64,000 bases of DNA from Temnothorax longispinosus (taxonomy: Eukaryota > Arthropoda > Insecta > Hymenoptera > Formicidae): the NCBI RefSeq assembly GCF_030848805.1, contig NC_092360.1, positions 16,120,001-16,184,000 of the forward strand, read 5' to 3'. This document shows, piece after piece, positions 10,370-20,360 of this stretch. The stretch's first letter is position 1. The number at the start of each line of letters is the position of its first letter. Under the pieces are notes generated by a model. That model did no database searches. It saw only the letters and a list, made by a program, of their open reading frames with translations, and was not told the origin of the DNA. A program made the position numbers and the translations under genes.

Positions 10370-10717
10370 TTAGTCCTCTATGCGCTGCGATTGGCTCTCC
10401 GGAACCGTCGACTCGACCACCTCCTCCGCTGCTGGGGATTGGCTGGCTACCACGTCGTCAACCTCGCCTGGTCCAGCGGGCTGTTCGGCTCCTTCGGCAA
10501 GGATGATAGCTTCCGCTACCCCTTTCGGGATCTGTTCGAGGATTTGTGCGATCTCGGTGTCCTCGAGGTTGTTCGCCTCCTCCTCATTGGTCCTCCGTGT
10601 CATCGGCGCCGTCGGCTCCGTCATGCTCGCTCTCGGCACGCTCATTGGCTGTCGGATGTCGTCTGCAGAGCAAGCAGAACTCGACGCTGGAACGGATGAT
10701 TTATCACCCGGTTTCAA
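10370..10717 (-). CDS. Acidic, low-complexity ORF of element A (115 aa)
   Basis: The ORF opens MKPGDKSS, is rich in Ser, Pro, Ala and Glu, and contains NEEEANNLEDTEIAQILEQI in the middle; it ends SQRIED. It lies upstream of TM1 and TM2 on the same strand. The product from the same position in element B has a comparable core, ELPDDEVSRLM, with the shared pattern L-x-D-x-E-(I/V)-x-x-(I/L). The similarity is weak outside this core. Compositional bias means it could be a chance frame in GC-rich DNA; conserved position is the main argument for it. Confidence 0.4.
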   Translation of the reverse strand: MKPGDKSSVPASSSACSADDIRQPMSVPRASMTEPTAPMTRRTNEEEANNLEDTEIAQILEQIPKGVAEAIILAEGAEQPAGPGEVDDVVASQSPAAEEVVESTVPESQSQRIED

Positions 10718-10774
10718 CGTATACTATAGATTTTCCAGTACTGACAGTTGCTGACAGTAAATATCGGAATGCAG

Positions 10775-11163
10775 CCTATATGTTGTCTATATAAGCATGT
10801 GCATTGACTAGTAAGTGCATATGTAATACTGAAAGCATCATTTTTTTGTTATATGTACTTATACATATACTATCAATAATTACATATTGTGTGACTAGTA
10901 AGTATATGTATGTGTCACGGTGAATGTGTGAATGCATAATTTTTTTGCTATACTTATATGTTATATTATCAATATATATGTGCACACATTGATTAGTAAG
11001 TATACATGTCATACTAATTGTATCAATTCAGTAAACGTTTAAACTTACTATTTACTAGTCAATGTATGCACATACATATTGATAATATAATATAAATGTA
11101 TAGCAAAAGATTATGCACTCACATATTTACTGTAACATATACACTTACTACTCAATGTATACA
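10775..11163. repeat. AT-rich repeat with TAGTAAGTATA and AATGCATAAT words
   Basis: Related units of roughly 100 bases contain a (T)GCATA(T)AT core, a run of T, and ATTGACTAGTAAGT or its complement; the last unit is in inverse orientation. A similar block stands at 18320-18445 beside the same cassette in element B. It appears to be the common outer flank of the acidic ORF in both elements. No coding content. Confidence 0.5.
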
Positions 11164-13353
11164 CTGTCACGACTTTTTCACTCCCGGAGCGGTCCGGGGC
11201 GTGTGCCGGATCAAAAAGGGGAAAAGGAGAGAAAGGTGATAGGCCTCTCCGACGATTTGCTCGCACCTCCGACACTTCCCGAAACGATTTCAATGTTGGG
11301 CGCCAGACGCGTGAATTCGCGTCCGCGAAACCGCGAGAAACAAAAAAAGGGGAGACGCAAAACAAAGTAAGTCGGTGTGCGAGGGAATTGTTAGCTCAAC
11401 CTAAGGGCTGTGGGCGGGGTTGATGAAGGGCAGCGCGATATTCGGCGGGGTGACACACAATAAATAAGGCCACGAACTCAAGCGATTAACAAGTCAAGAA
11501 TAACATTTATTTTTTAGTAATTCTCGGGTGAAACAATAAATGCCAATTCGGCTTTAGTCAATCGGACAAATCAAATAATCAATTACGCGGGCGTCAGAAA
11601 CAAAACAACAAAAATAGTGGCGCGGACGCCAGAAATAAACGGAGTATTACGTTATCGTATAGTAAATGCGCAGAATACGCTGTGATTAGATTAGAGAATT
11701 ACAGTAGAATGAAACTTATGATTAATATGGAAAATAGACAGTAAACGCGAAATAATCATGGAAATAGAAAATATAGTCTCACAGGAAAGATCGCGAGAGG
11801 ACGGTACGTCACGCTCGGAGCGCGTGAACGCCACGTATAGAGTCGCATGAGAATTCTGTCGCCAATTATCTTAAGCTAACGCAAGTAGGAATCGTAGCGC
11901 AAGCCACGTTCCAACGTAATGAGGACCAAACTCAACGCAATAACGCGAGATAAATTTCGGCGCGATCGCGAGGAGACGCGGAATATTATAACTAACGCAA
12001 AAATACGGACTTAATCTAACGCATGTAATAACTAAAGTTAACGCAAGTCATTCTGATCAAATGCGGCACACTGTCTTTAGTGACCTTCTTTCGAACGCGA
12101 AGAATGATACGCCGAGGTACTCGACATAACACGAAATACTAGAACGGACGCGAGGGAAAATACGGCATTACCGCGAGCAATAATGGAACGCAATTATGAA
12201 TGCAACGAGTCTGCCGCGAGAATTGAGTAAACCACGCGAATAACGTTTTCCAGCCAGCACGACTAATCCTCACACGCAATTACCGAAACAACGCATCCGA
12301 ACATAACTATCCTAACACGAATAATATCCTAATGCAATTAGCCAACATAAACATGTTAACGCGATTAATGTGCCGACGCGGACGACATTCCAACATAAGT
12401 AATATTTGGTAATTCGATACGCCGTGAACACCGTGTGCGCGAGGCGCGACCACGAGAGCGGACATTACACGAAAACGGGTTCGCATTACAGGCTTTCGCC
12501 AACGAATCTATCGCGATCTCCAGAGGATCGCCATAACGTCTTTGTCACAATTCCGCGGCCACGATATCATCCCGAGGCCCTCGCTCTCGCTGTCGATCGC
12601 AATTCTATACTCGGTCTCAAAGAACCGTGCGTGTCGCGATATTACAAACGTTTTCCCGAGCGAGAACGCGTATCGGAGGGCGGCGTCGTGGCTTTACATT
12701 TCGATATTACTTGCGGGCAACCTCCCCGGTGTGACGCCTTCTCCTGGGGTTCCTCGTCGTCACCTCGTGCTCGATCGTCGTATGCGGAAAACTAACTGCC
12801 GATTCGGGGTGGCTATCGCGGAGCTTACTGTAACGTGTTCGGACTCGCCGACGGACGACCGACGAGTGTCTCGCTAAATCCGCTCGATTGCGGAATCGAT
12901 GTGGCACCTCCTTCCTTAGGGGCGCGCCGACCAATCGGGAGCGAGCTTGCAAGCTCGCGCGATATCTCAACGCAGGATCGTCGCAAGGGGATCCTTCGGG
13001 GGCGCGCAACGGTCCCTCGGCGGCGTAGCGACTCCTTCAATTTGTTCTTGGGCAGCGGACTGGACTTTGTTCCTGCCGGTGCGCTACCGGCCCCGGGGCG
13101 GTGGCCAGCCACCCCGTGAGCCGGTATTCCGTGGAGGCAGATTGCTGAAGCCGGGTTTTCCCCAAGCGCCTGGAGCCCCGCTATCGGCGGCCCTGTTCAT
13201 CGCTGCCTCACGCGCCGCACGCCTGCCGCGTTGCTCTCGCCGCCCGTGATCCCTGTGGTTTCAGCTTTCGCCACCCCTCCTCGGTCCTTGATCCTCCCGG
13301 ACCTCTTCCGTTACGGGTACTCCCTCGAAGATTCGCCGTGGTGTGGGTAAGGT
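11164..13353. mobile_element. LTR-retrotransposon-like remnant, GC-rich
   Basis: The segment starts with TGTCACGAC and ends with GTTGTGAC, an inverted terminal pair of the kind seen at LTR ends. Near 11308-11318 the minus strand reads TGGCGCCCAAC, the form of a tRNA primer-binding site found in many insect gypsy-type elements. The interior is rich in ACGC/CGCG and contains AATAAATAAGG and AACATTTATT (11458-11505), possible polyadenylation words. No gag, protease or polymerase motif was found on either strand; overlapping long frames around 12400-13250 look like open frames forced by GC composition. A solo or truncated LTR is the best reading, with modest certainty. Confidence 0.35.
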
Positions 13354-13390
13354 TGTGACCGGAACAACGAATGGAATGATAAAAATTAAA

Positions 13391-13831
13391 TTAATAGCCA
13401 CTTACTACTTGGGCTGTAATAACGGTCGCCACTGTATTAATGTCTGCGAATGTCGCGTCCTTCCTTCTGTTAAGATAGCTGCCTTCTTCTACGTCGCGAA
13501 CACGTTCGGACAGGTCGGCCACGCCTTTGGATCGTCGTATGTAGAAAGGACACATTCGGGGTCGCGAATGATTTAAATGTTTGTTTTTTATAAACAAATA
13601 ACAATTTATTTCACTGTTGTACAGCAATCTCTGGATTCGCGGCGCGTTCGCACGATCAAGTGAATCGTCGTCATCGCTGAGTGCTAATCTCGGATTAACC
13701 GGTTCAAATGGAATATAATTCTCGTGTCTCCTTAATGTCGGATTCACAATTGTTAATTTCACGCTACTGACGCTAGCGGATAACGGGATAAGACCGCCTG
13801 TATCGATTATTACGACGCAACCGTATCGCAC
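13391..13831 (-). CDS. Uncertain ORF in the left arm of element B
   Basis: The frame starts MRYGCVVIIDTGGLIPLSAS and is also present in the right arm (20684-20941), where it stops earlier because of an indel. Most differences between the two copies change amino acids, which gives no sign of protein-level selection. An AATAAA-type word (complement at 13605-13610) lies inside the frame, so this may be the 3' untranslated part of the cassette transcript. Unrecognised; treated as weak. Confidence 0.2.
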   Translation of the reverse strand: MRYGCVVIIDTGGLIPLSASVSSVKLTIVNPTLRRHENYIPFEPVNPRLALSDDDDSLDRANAPRIQRLLYNSEINCYLFIKNKHLNHSRPRMCPFYIRRSKGVADLSERVRDVEEGSYLNRRKDATFADINTVATVITAQVVSGY

Positions 13832-14049
13832 GTGTTAATGTCTCGAAAGCTCGCGACGAACTGTCCGGGAGGAACGGTCGCAGTTCTCCCACCTCGGGCT
13901 CTCGCATGCGCAGAGTCACTCGTTTAGGCGCGAAGCCTTTCGCGCTTGCTGCTTTCGTATTTGGTTGTTCGTACCGCGGGTGTCGACGGTACGACTCCAT
14001 CTGTACTATGTACACTCGAATGAGCCGAGTCGATGTCGTGACTCGGCAC

Positions 14050-14350
14050 CTTTTTTACAGAGATGCTACACCGAAGTGCACCGACGTGAATTGGCTTTCG
14101 CGATCGCGTGAACCAAACACGTCGCTGCACTGCAAATATCGCGCAAGCGAACGAAGAATCACTCGATTTACGTCGAGTGACTCTTGAAAAGTCACATAGA
14201 CGAATTCCGATGCCAGGTAAGTATAATTGGGAATCTTTTCCATTTCTAACTTTTTCTTTTTTTTAGGTTCTTTCAGGTTTTTTTTCTACCCAGGATCGAC
14301 ATGGAATTGTCTCATTTCATCACCGGACTCCGGTAAGTATCGACGGTAAG
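14050..14350 (+). promoter_or_regulatory. Leader with splice-donor-like sites, left arm of element B
   Basis: CpG-rich DNA is followed by CCAGGTAAGTAT (about 14214), a pyrimidine tract ending TTTTTTTTAG (about 14265), a second ACCCAG acceptor-like end near 14292, then an ATG-containing block (MELSHFITGLR) ending at CTCCGGTAAGTAT (about 14331). The same sites are mirrored in the right arm (about 20070-20185), and element A shows the last donor at position 1. This looks like the spliced 5' leader of an inward-directed transcript; the downstream exons are lost. Confidence 0.4.
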
Positions 14351-14916
14351 TATAAAATAATGGTAACGCGGCTTATATTTGTCGCACGCGTAATATCGTT
14401 AAAACTAATTTCTAAATTGACAGGGAATGCAATAAAATAGTTATAATTACGAATATAAAATCAAATCGGCTCTCAGCCGTCGTAAAGTGTAAAAAGTTCA
14501 CAAAAGTTTAAGAATGTGTAACTCAATATTAGCAAAATTAATGCAAAATAAAATACAAAATAAATCTTAGATTGGAATAACTCCATTGGTATGTTTTTCT
14601 CGTAATTAAATGTAATCGCTATTGTAAGCTGAAAATCTTAAAAAAATAATCAAAGTTCGCACCTAAAGTGCTCGAAGTGTAACATTGGTGTACGGAATTC
14701 GCTCGGTTCGCATCCTCGCATGCTTATTCTAACTATAAAAGTGTAGGAAGTGTAAAAATTGACGCACCCTTTCGGTGACTGACTCGTCTTCGTGTTTTGA
14801 CAAAGTGAATGTAAAAAGTGTAGAAAGTGTAGAAAGTGTTGCACCTTTTTCGGTTACTTACTCGTATTTGTGTTGTGATCATATTGATGTGAAAAGTGTA
14901 GGAAGTGTTGAAAGTG

Positions 14917-15042
14917 TTACTCCCCTTCGGGATCATCTTCTGAATTCAAGAGTGTAAGGTAGAGTGTATAAAGGGTGAATAAAGTTAGGATCATTTCTGG
15001 ATCAGGAAAAGCTATTGTTAACGGTACAAATATAATGACTGA
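14917..15042 (-). pseudogene. TM2 remnant in the left arm of element B
   Basis: It encodes SVIIFVPLTIAFPDPEM and FTLYTLY with a short acidic tail. It lacks the N-terminus because the arm ends inside the frame at 15042. Nearly identical to the right-arm copy. Confidence 0.55.
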
Positions 15043-15067
15043 CAAGGGAACGGTCGGAAGTGTCCCT

Positions 15068-15412
15068 ACCCGATTTGGATGCGCTTTGGATATGTTGTTG
15101 AGCATCAAAAAATAGTAGACTCGTATTTTTTTTGCGGCGTATCTCGACGTTTAGGGGTTGAAAAAACCCCTAAAAAATAACGACCGATTTGGATGCGCTT
15201 TGGCTATGTTGTCGAGCATCAAAAAACATTAGACACGGGTTTTTTTGCTGCTTATCTCGACGTTTAGGGGTTGAAACAACCCCTAAAAAATAACGACCGA
15301 TTTGGATGCGCTTTGGCTATGTTGTCGAGCATCAAAAAACATTAAACACGGGTTTTTTTTGCTGCTTATCTCGACGTTTAGAGGTTGAAACAACTCCTAA
15401 AAAATAACGGAT
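15068..15412. repeat. Tandem repeat, about 113 bp x 3
   Basis: Each unit contains GATTTGGATGCGCTTTGG, ATCTCGACGTTTAGGGGTTG and a small stem-loop AGGGGTTGAAACAACCCCT. The third unit has drifted to AGAGGTTG..CAACTCCT with the pairing kept. No coding content. Confidence 0.85.
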
Positions 15413-15691
15413 TTTATAGTTTTTAGTGAATATTTTCGAAAATATAAGGCGTATGAAAAAAAGTTTGGTACAAAAGGTTTATGGCTTTTTGCGTTCTTTA
15501 CAATGGCGTAATCAGATTTTTCAAATTTGTCACATTTTTTAATTTAACCCCACCCCCACCTATTATTTTTGCCAAATATAACAATTTTTTCAACGCAAAT
15601 TTTAGAGCGTCAAATGCCAAATACATCTATGTGTATTTTTATTATTATACCATTATCAGATTTTTGGCAAGACGAGATAATATCGTCGCTT

Positions 15692-15912
15692 CCGAATAAA
15701 AGGGCGTTAACTTGGAAGCCGGTTGAAAAAGGCGTTAACTCGGAAGCCGGTTGGAAAAGACGTTAACTCGGAAGCCGGTTGGAAAAGGCGTTAACTCGGA
15801 AGCCGGTTGGAAAGGGCATTAACTCGGAAGTCGGTTGGAAAAGGCGTTAGCTCGGAAGCTGATTGAAAAAGGCGTTATTTCGGAAGCCGGTTGAATAAGG
15901 CGTTAACTCGCG
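15692..15912. repeat. Tandem repeat, about 32 bp x 7
   Basis: The unit is GGCGTTAACTCGGAAGCCGG followed by TTGGAAAA with small variations. It lies inside the centre of element B. No function suggested by sequence. Confidence 0.85.
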
Positions 15913-16309
15913 CACTCTAATTTTTCGCGTCAATTTAAGTTGGCAGTACTGCTGAAATAATGTTGGTGCTTGATTTATATTTATAACATAAATCATATTG
16001 AAACGAAAAATTATTAGCATGCGCATATAGGTTTTCGAGGGTGCTGATTACGAATTTGATGTCAAAAATCTTGTATTCTAAATAATATTATGCTTTTCCA
16101 TAAAGAAAAAACGGTAATTATACAGTAATAGGGACCACCCTCCGATGACCTTGACCTTGACATATGTTGTCAAGGTCACCCTCCTGAGTGACCTTCGGAA
16201 GGTTTTAGCCGTCGCTCGTTATTCGTTAAAAAGTTATTAACAAAAAAGTTTCGAAAATATAGCAGCTATTTTGAGTATTGGAACGCATAAATAACTAATA
16301 TATATGTCG

Positions 16310-16545
16310 AAATAGTTCACGCATACACTTTTCACGCAAACCGAGGTTTACGCACACCCCCCCTGCTTTCGGGGGAGGTGCGGTAGCCCCGAAATAGTTC
16401 ACGCATACACTTTCCACGCGAACCGAGGTTCACGCACACCCCCCCTGCTTTCGGGGCTACCGCACCTCCGGCCCGAAAGCAGGGAGAGGTGTGCGTGAAC
16501 TTCGGTTCGCGTGGAAAGTGTATGCGTGAACTTTTCATGCGTGGA
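16310..16545. repeat. Nested palindrome with CCCCCCTGCTTTCGGGG blocks
   Basis: GTTCACGCATACACTTTCCA and its complement bound G/C-rich blocks (CTGCTTTCGGGG..). The left part contains an additional diverged direct copy. This is probably a small foldback element inserted into the larger MITE. Confidence 0.6.
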
Positions 16546-16566
16546 AAGTTAATATGCGAGATGCCA

Positions 16567-16624
16567 CATAGGTTAGTTGACGCGCTTTAAAAGTATTTAA
16601 GTGTTTAAAGCGTGTCAACTAACC
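16567..16624. repeat. Short hairpin
   Basis: TAGGTTAGTTGACGCGCTTTA pairs with TAAAGCGTGTCAACTAACCTA around a short AT loop, with one mismatch in the stem. Likely a tiny foldback repeat. Confidence 0.6.
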
Positions 16625-17399
16625 TATATATGCACTTATATATACTATATTTTCCAAACTTTTTTTGTTAATAACTTTTTAACGAATAGCGAGCGATGGC
16701 TAAAACCTTCTGAAGGTCACTCGGGGTCATGACCTTGACAACATATATTAAGGTCATTAAAATCGGTGAGGTCGCCAAACTTTTTTTTGTTAATAACTTT
16801 TTAATAAAAAACGAGCGACGGCTAAAACCTTCCGAAGGTCACTCAGGAGGGTGACCTTGACAACATATGTCAAGGTCAAGGTCATCGGAGGGTGGTCCCT
16901 ATTACTGTATAATTACCGAAAAAACTCTTATACAAAAAAGCATAACATTTTAATCTATTGATGGAATGATATATTTAATAACATGAATTATTATAAATAA
17001 TACAAATTCAGTCTTTATAAAAACTTTACAATAAGAAATTTTTCATGTTTTTACATTGCTCAATGAATATGGTTCCATTTTTAATTTACTAATTTTTATG
17101 AATTAAAAGTTAATAAATATCTATCGAGTATTGTAAAAACATGGTGGGTCATGAATGACCCATGGTTGCACTCTCTCTCTCTCTCTCCCCCTCCCTCTCT
17201 CTATTAGAATGAAATAAATTATATACAATGCATATTTGTATATATATACATATGTATTTTTATTTACTATAATATAATTATTAACAGAACATAAACATAT
17301 AAAATTAACGAAAAGAAAATATTGTCTTTTAATAATGCAAAATTTAAACTATATTTGCATGAAAAAAATTTATTCCATCAATTTAAAATAAAAATCATG

Positions 17400-17762
17400 A
17401 AATTCGGCTGGAATTAAATTGTTTTTTATAAGATTCTCAAAATCTTTCTTTTTGGATTCATCCAACTGTATTTTGAAAGTATAACATTGCGTCAACTATC
17501 TATCTTCATAAATATTTTTGAATTTCACCATATTGTTATTATATTCTTTATTATAAGCAATGATTTTGTCTCCATTTATTTTTATTTCTATTTTAGTAAT
17601 TTTTGAAATTGGAACATTTTTCCACTGCTTTTTCTGGACAAGTTTCGAGAAGTCAAAAATTTCAGATTGCTCTATTATATGAACTTTATATATCGGATCG
17701 GTTACTTTCGCAGATCTTATTACGTCGCACCATTGCTCTTGCGTATACAACCAAATTACCAC
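17400..17762 (-). pseudogene. Unrecognised TE-like coding fragment
   Basis: The frame (17762-17496) reads VIWLYTQEQWCDVIRSAKVT, then HIIEQSEIFDFSKLVQKKQW, with natural-looking composition. After an in-frame stop the next 90 bases continue as LDESKKKDFENLIKNNLIP and EFHDFYFKL. The style resembles the N-terminal and C-terminal parts of anonymous multi-exon transposon proteins found in hymenopteran genomes; I cannot name the family. It abuts the mariner tail at about 17760, which truncates it. Confidence 0.4.
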
Positions 17763-18125
17763 TGTGTAGCGCTCTCAGTCACTTCCGGGAACTTTTTGGC
17801 CAAGAACGGAACGAACACCATCCAACAGCCATCGAATTCACCTGATTTGGCTCCCTGCGACTTCTTTCTGTTCAATTGAATCAAAAAACCACTACGAAGA
17901 ACGCGTTTTAGCAGCCGAGAGGAGATAATGGAAAAATCGAAGACGGCTCTGATGGCCATACCGAACACCGAGTACAAAAAATGTTTCGAGGATTGGATCA
18001 AGCGCTGGCATAAGTGCGTTGCAGTCGATGGGGAGTACTTTGAAGGGGACAATATTAATATTGATGAATAAACTTGTATTTTGCATTTTCTAAATAAATT
18101 CCGGGAACTTTTTGATCAAGGTAGT
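17760..18125 (+). pseudogene. Mariner transposase C-terminal fragment with 3' end
   Basis: The frame from about 17793 gives FLAKN then SPDLAPCDFFLFN, the third catalytic-Asp block of mariner transposases. It then has a stop, KKPLRRTRFSSREEIMEKS, FEDWIKRWHKCVAVDGEYFE and a final stop near 18071. That is the usual C-terminal quarter of a protein of about 345 residues; the N-terminal three quarters are missing. Downstream, ATTCCGGGAACTTTTTGATC (about 18097) has the look of the terminal inverted repeat. The in-frame stop after DFFLFN marks it as dead. Confidence 0.8.
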
Positions 18126-18319
18126 ATGTACATTTAGAGTATACATGTGCACAAAAAAATAGACCAATCCATTTCTTTACACATATACTTATGCACCTAT
18201 GCAAGTTTGCCTAGGCCCTAAAGGTCAATCCAGACAAACTTGCATAGGTGCATAAGTATATGTGTAAAGAAATGGATTGGTCTATTTTTTTGTGCACATG
18301 TATACCCTAAATGTACATA
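18123..18319. mobile_element. Near-perfect hairpin MITE, about 197 bp
   Basis: Arms of about 85 bases (ATGTACATTTAGAGTATACA and its near-complement at 18300-18319) surround a loop of about 25 bases containing CCTAGGCCC. The arms include CACAAAAAAATAGACCAATC. No coding content; classic foldback structure. Confidence 0.8.
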
Positions 18320-18449
18320 TGTTGAGTTACGGTATATATGGTATGAATGCATAAATTGTCTGCTATACTTATATATACGATCAATAAGTATGTGTATACA
18401 TTAAGTAGTAAGTGTATATGTTACAGTAAATATGTGAATGCATAATCTT
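18320..18449. repeat. AT-rich repeat shared with element A flank
   Basis: It contains AGTAAGTGTATATGTTACAG and TATGTGAATGCATAAT, the words seen at 10910-11163 (there partly inverted). It lies directly before the acidic ORF of element B. Confidence 0.5.
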
Positions 18450-18640
18450 CCCAAGCAGCATTTTGACGTCCGCCCGGCGTTAAGATAAACACACTTAACG
18501 TTGGTATCCAACGTTTTCGCTACGTCGTTTCAACCCTCTTTTGCACTAATTTGGGAATCAAATTTAGGTTGTACCTGAAATCAAAAGATAAATCTTCGAT
18601 TTCCGCACAGAATCGAAATTCATCAACTGACATTCTGGAG

Positions 18641-19012
18641 ATGTCCCAAATTACCAACGGGGACGCAAAGGTGCAGAGGGTGCAGCCGGTCGAGGTGCAC
18701 CGAGACGCGACGGAGCAGCCAGCCGAGATTCAAGGAGAATTGACAACCCAACGGAGTCATATCGAATTAGTACGGTATGAGGAGCTTCCGGACGACGAGG
18801 TGAGCAGACTGATGGCAGCGGGCGTAATGCGTATCGTGGAGACGGCATCACCAGGGTCGCAAATCTTCGCGACGCCGAAGACGGTGCAGCAGGAGCTGTA
18901 CTCCGTAGATCCCAGCCAGCCTGAGCCTGACGAGGAGGAGGTACAATCGCGTGTTCACCCAAATATAAACTTTTTTATACAATTGTGCGAGAGAAACATT
19001 TTATTATATTAG
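18641..19012 (+). CDS. Acidic ORF of element B (about 123 aa)
   Basis: The chosen ATG (18641) begins MSQITNGDAK; the frame is open further upstream to 18551. The product is acidic and Pro/Gln-rich, with ELPDDEVSRLMAAGVMRIVE in the centre and PSQPEPDEEE near the end. The last 26 residues or so look like read-through into AT-rich DNA, and a GTACAA just after the Glu run might be a splice donor. It precedes TM1 and TM2 on the same strand, in the order seen in element A, whose acidic ORF shows a similar LED-TEI core. Unrecognised; possibly a regulatory or scaffold protein, but that is a guess. Confidence 0.45.
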   Translation: MSQITNGDAKVQRVQPVEVHRDATEQPAEIQGELTTQRSHIELVRYEELPDDEVSRLMAAGVMRIVETASPGSQIFATPKTVQQELYSVDPSQPEPDEEEVQSRVHPNINFFIQLCERNILLY

Positions 19013-19285
19013 AAGTTTAGCGATGCAAAAGCGTTGAGCGCGGAGTGAAAGTTGTTTTCTTTTTTAAGATATAGTTTATGCATACGTGCAGGACAAGTGC
19101 GAACATTGAGTTTATTTGATTTTTATTTTATTTCTTTGATATTAACATTATTCGAGTAAAAAACAGCGAATCAACGCGTTAGAATTAAGCTATAAACATA
19201 TACATCCCGATAAACCTATCACATTAAATACTTTCCAAAAAAAATAAATCATACTTACCTCAATTCATTCCAATTCCTAATTAAC

Positions 19286-19414
19286 ATGGAGCCAGATAAA
19301 TTTAGAATAATAGTATTTTCATTCATTTTCATATTATTTGCAATTGCAGTAATCTGCATTCTATTATTAGCCTATTTACACAGAGTAAAGTCAGAACCTT
19401 ATTATCTACCTTGA
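19286..19414 (+). CDS. 42-residue single-pass membrane peptide TM1, element B copy
   Basis: It starts MEPDKFRI, has one helix of about 22 hydrophobic residues with FAIAVICILLLAY, and a tail with HRVKSEPYYLP. Same length as the element A copy (9760-9888), 32 of 42 residues identical, with numerous silent codon differences. TM2 follows after 10 bases. The intact frame beside a broken TM2 suggests that decay of this copy is recent. Membrane location is inferred from hydrophobicity. Confidence 0.65.
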   Translation: MEPDKFRIIVFSFIFILFAIAVICILLLAYLHRVKSEPYYLP

Positions 19415-19424
19415 AATATTCAAG

Positions 19425-19576
19425 ATGAAGTTTAAAGATACCTAATGGTCTCAGTCATTATATTTGTACCGTTAACAATAGCTTTTCCTGATCCAGAAAT
19501 GATCCTAACTTTATTCACCCTTTATACACTCTACCTTACACTCTTGAATTCAGGAGATGCTCCCGAAGAGGAGTAA
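19425..19576 (+). pseudogene. TM2 of element B, frame-shifted
   Basis: It starts MKFKD, matching MHFKEY of element A, then hits a stop because one base appears to be missing. In the next frame the protein continues MVSVIIFVPLTIAFPDPEM, then FTLYTLY, and ends in a short acidic tail. Relative to element A, membrane segments and spacing are kept. Confidence 0.55.
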
Positions 19577-20059
19577 CACTTTCAACACTTCCTACACTTT
19601 TCACATCAATATGATCACAACACAAAGACGAGTCAGTCACCGAAAAAGTGCAACACTTTTTACACTTCCTACACTCTTACCGTTAGAATAAGCATGCGAG
19701 ACGAGCTGAGTGAAGGCCGTACACCTACGTTACACTTTGAGCATTTTAGGTGCGAACTTTAATTATTTCAATAAGATTTTTAGCTTCTAATAGCAATTAC
19801 ATTTTATTACAGGAAGAACATACCAATGGAGTCATTCCAATCTAAGATTTATTTTATATTTTATTTTGCATTAATTTTGCTTATATTGAGTTACACCTTC
19901 TTAAACTTTTGTGAACTTTTTACACTTTACGACGGCTGCGAGCCAATTTGATTTTATATTCGTAATTTCGATAATTTTATTGTATTCCCTGTCAATTTAG
20001 AAGTTAGTTTTAACGATATTACGCGTGCGACAAATATAAGCCGCGTTACCATTATTTTA

Positions 20060-20360
20060 TATTTACCGTCGAGACTTACCGGAGTCCGGTGATGAGATGA
20101 GACGATTCCATGTCGATCCTGGGTACCTGAAAGAAAGAAAAAGATTAGAAATGGGAAAGATTTCCTAATTATACTTACCTGGCATCGGGATTCATCTATG
20201 TGACTTTTTAAGAGTCAGTCGATGTAAATCGAGTGATTCTTCGTTCGCTTGCGCGAAATTGCCGTGCAGCGACGTGTTTGGTTCACGCGAGTGCAAAAGC
20301 TAATTCACGCCGTTGCACCTTGGTGTAGCATCTCTGAAAAAAGGTGCCGAGTCACGACAT
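20060..20360 (-). promoter_or_regulatory. Leader with splice-donor-like sites, right arm of element B
   Basis: Mirror image of the left-arm leader: CTTACCGGAGTCCGG (about 20077) and CTTACCTGGC (about 20175) are complements of the two donors, with AAGAAAGAAAAAG as the complementary pyrimidine tract. It points toward the centre of element B. Confidence 0.35.

Larger units (their letters stand above)
9486..10770. mobile_element. Right part of element A (TM1/TM2/acidic-ORF cassette)
   Basis: This continues the sequence interrupted at 392. On the minus strand it carries, from right to left, an acidic ORF (10717-10370), TM1 (9888-9760) and TM2 (9742-9578), the same order as on the plus strand of element B. 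Between TM1 and the acidic ORF (9890-10369) I see AT-rich DNA with ATTGG/CCAAT motifs but no gene. ATTGG words recur through the segment near 9539, 9752, 9920, 9978, 10390, 10436, 10585 and 10645. Confidence 0.55.
13354..15042. repeat. Left inverted arm of element B
   Basis: This arm matches 19451-21184 in inverse orientation. It ends inside the TM2 reading frame, so TM2 is truncated here. Unlike the right arm it lacks an extra diverged duplication of about 100-130 bases near 20530-20650. Confidence 0.8.
16112..16918. mobile_element. Palindromic MITE, 807 bp, rich in TCAAGGTCA motifs
   Basis: The ends CGGTAATTA/TAATTACCG and the next 100 or so bases are reverse complements (GGGACCACCCTCCGATGACC at the left, its complement at the right). 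The outer arms repeat TGACCTTGAC/GTCAAGGTCA. A second palindrome (16310-16545), built on GTTCACGCATACACTT, is nested in the middle, followed by a hairpin at 16567-16624. No ORF of weight. Confidence 0.7.

Noticed and set aside
10380..10794. Plus-strand frames opposite the acidic ORF of element A
   Set aside because: They shadow the minus-strand frame; only the minus-strand one has positional support from element B.
11308..11318. Firm call of a gypsy-type retrotransposon from TGGCGCCCAAC
   Set aside because: The primer-like word stands alone; the LTR end next to it does not show a clear CA and no gag-pol follows, so only a low-confidence remnant is listed.
12406..13249. Several overlapping 80-129 codon frames on both strands
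   Set aside because: The GC-rich, stop-poor sequence opens all frames at once; none shows a domain, start context or conservation.
15692..15912. Seven 32-bp repeats as a CRISPR array
   Set aside because: The repeats are contiguous without unique spacers, and the surroundings are eukaryotic transposon DNA.
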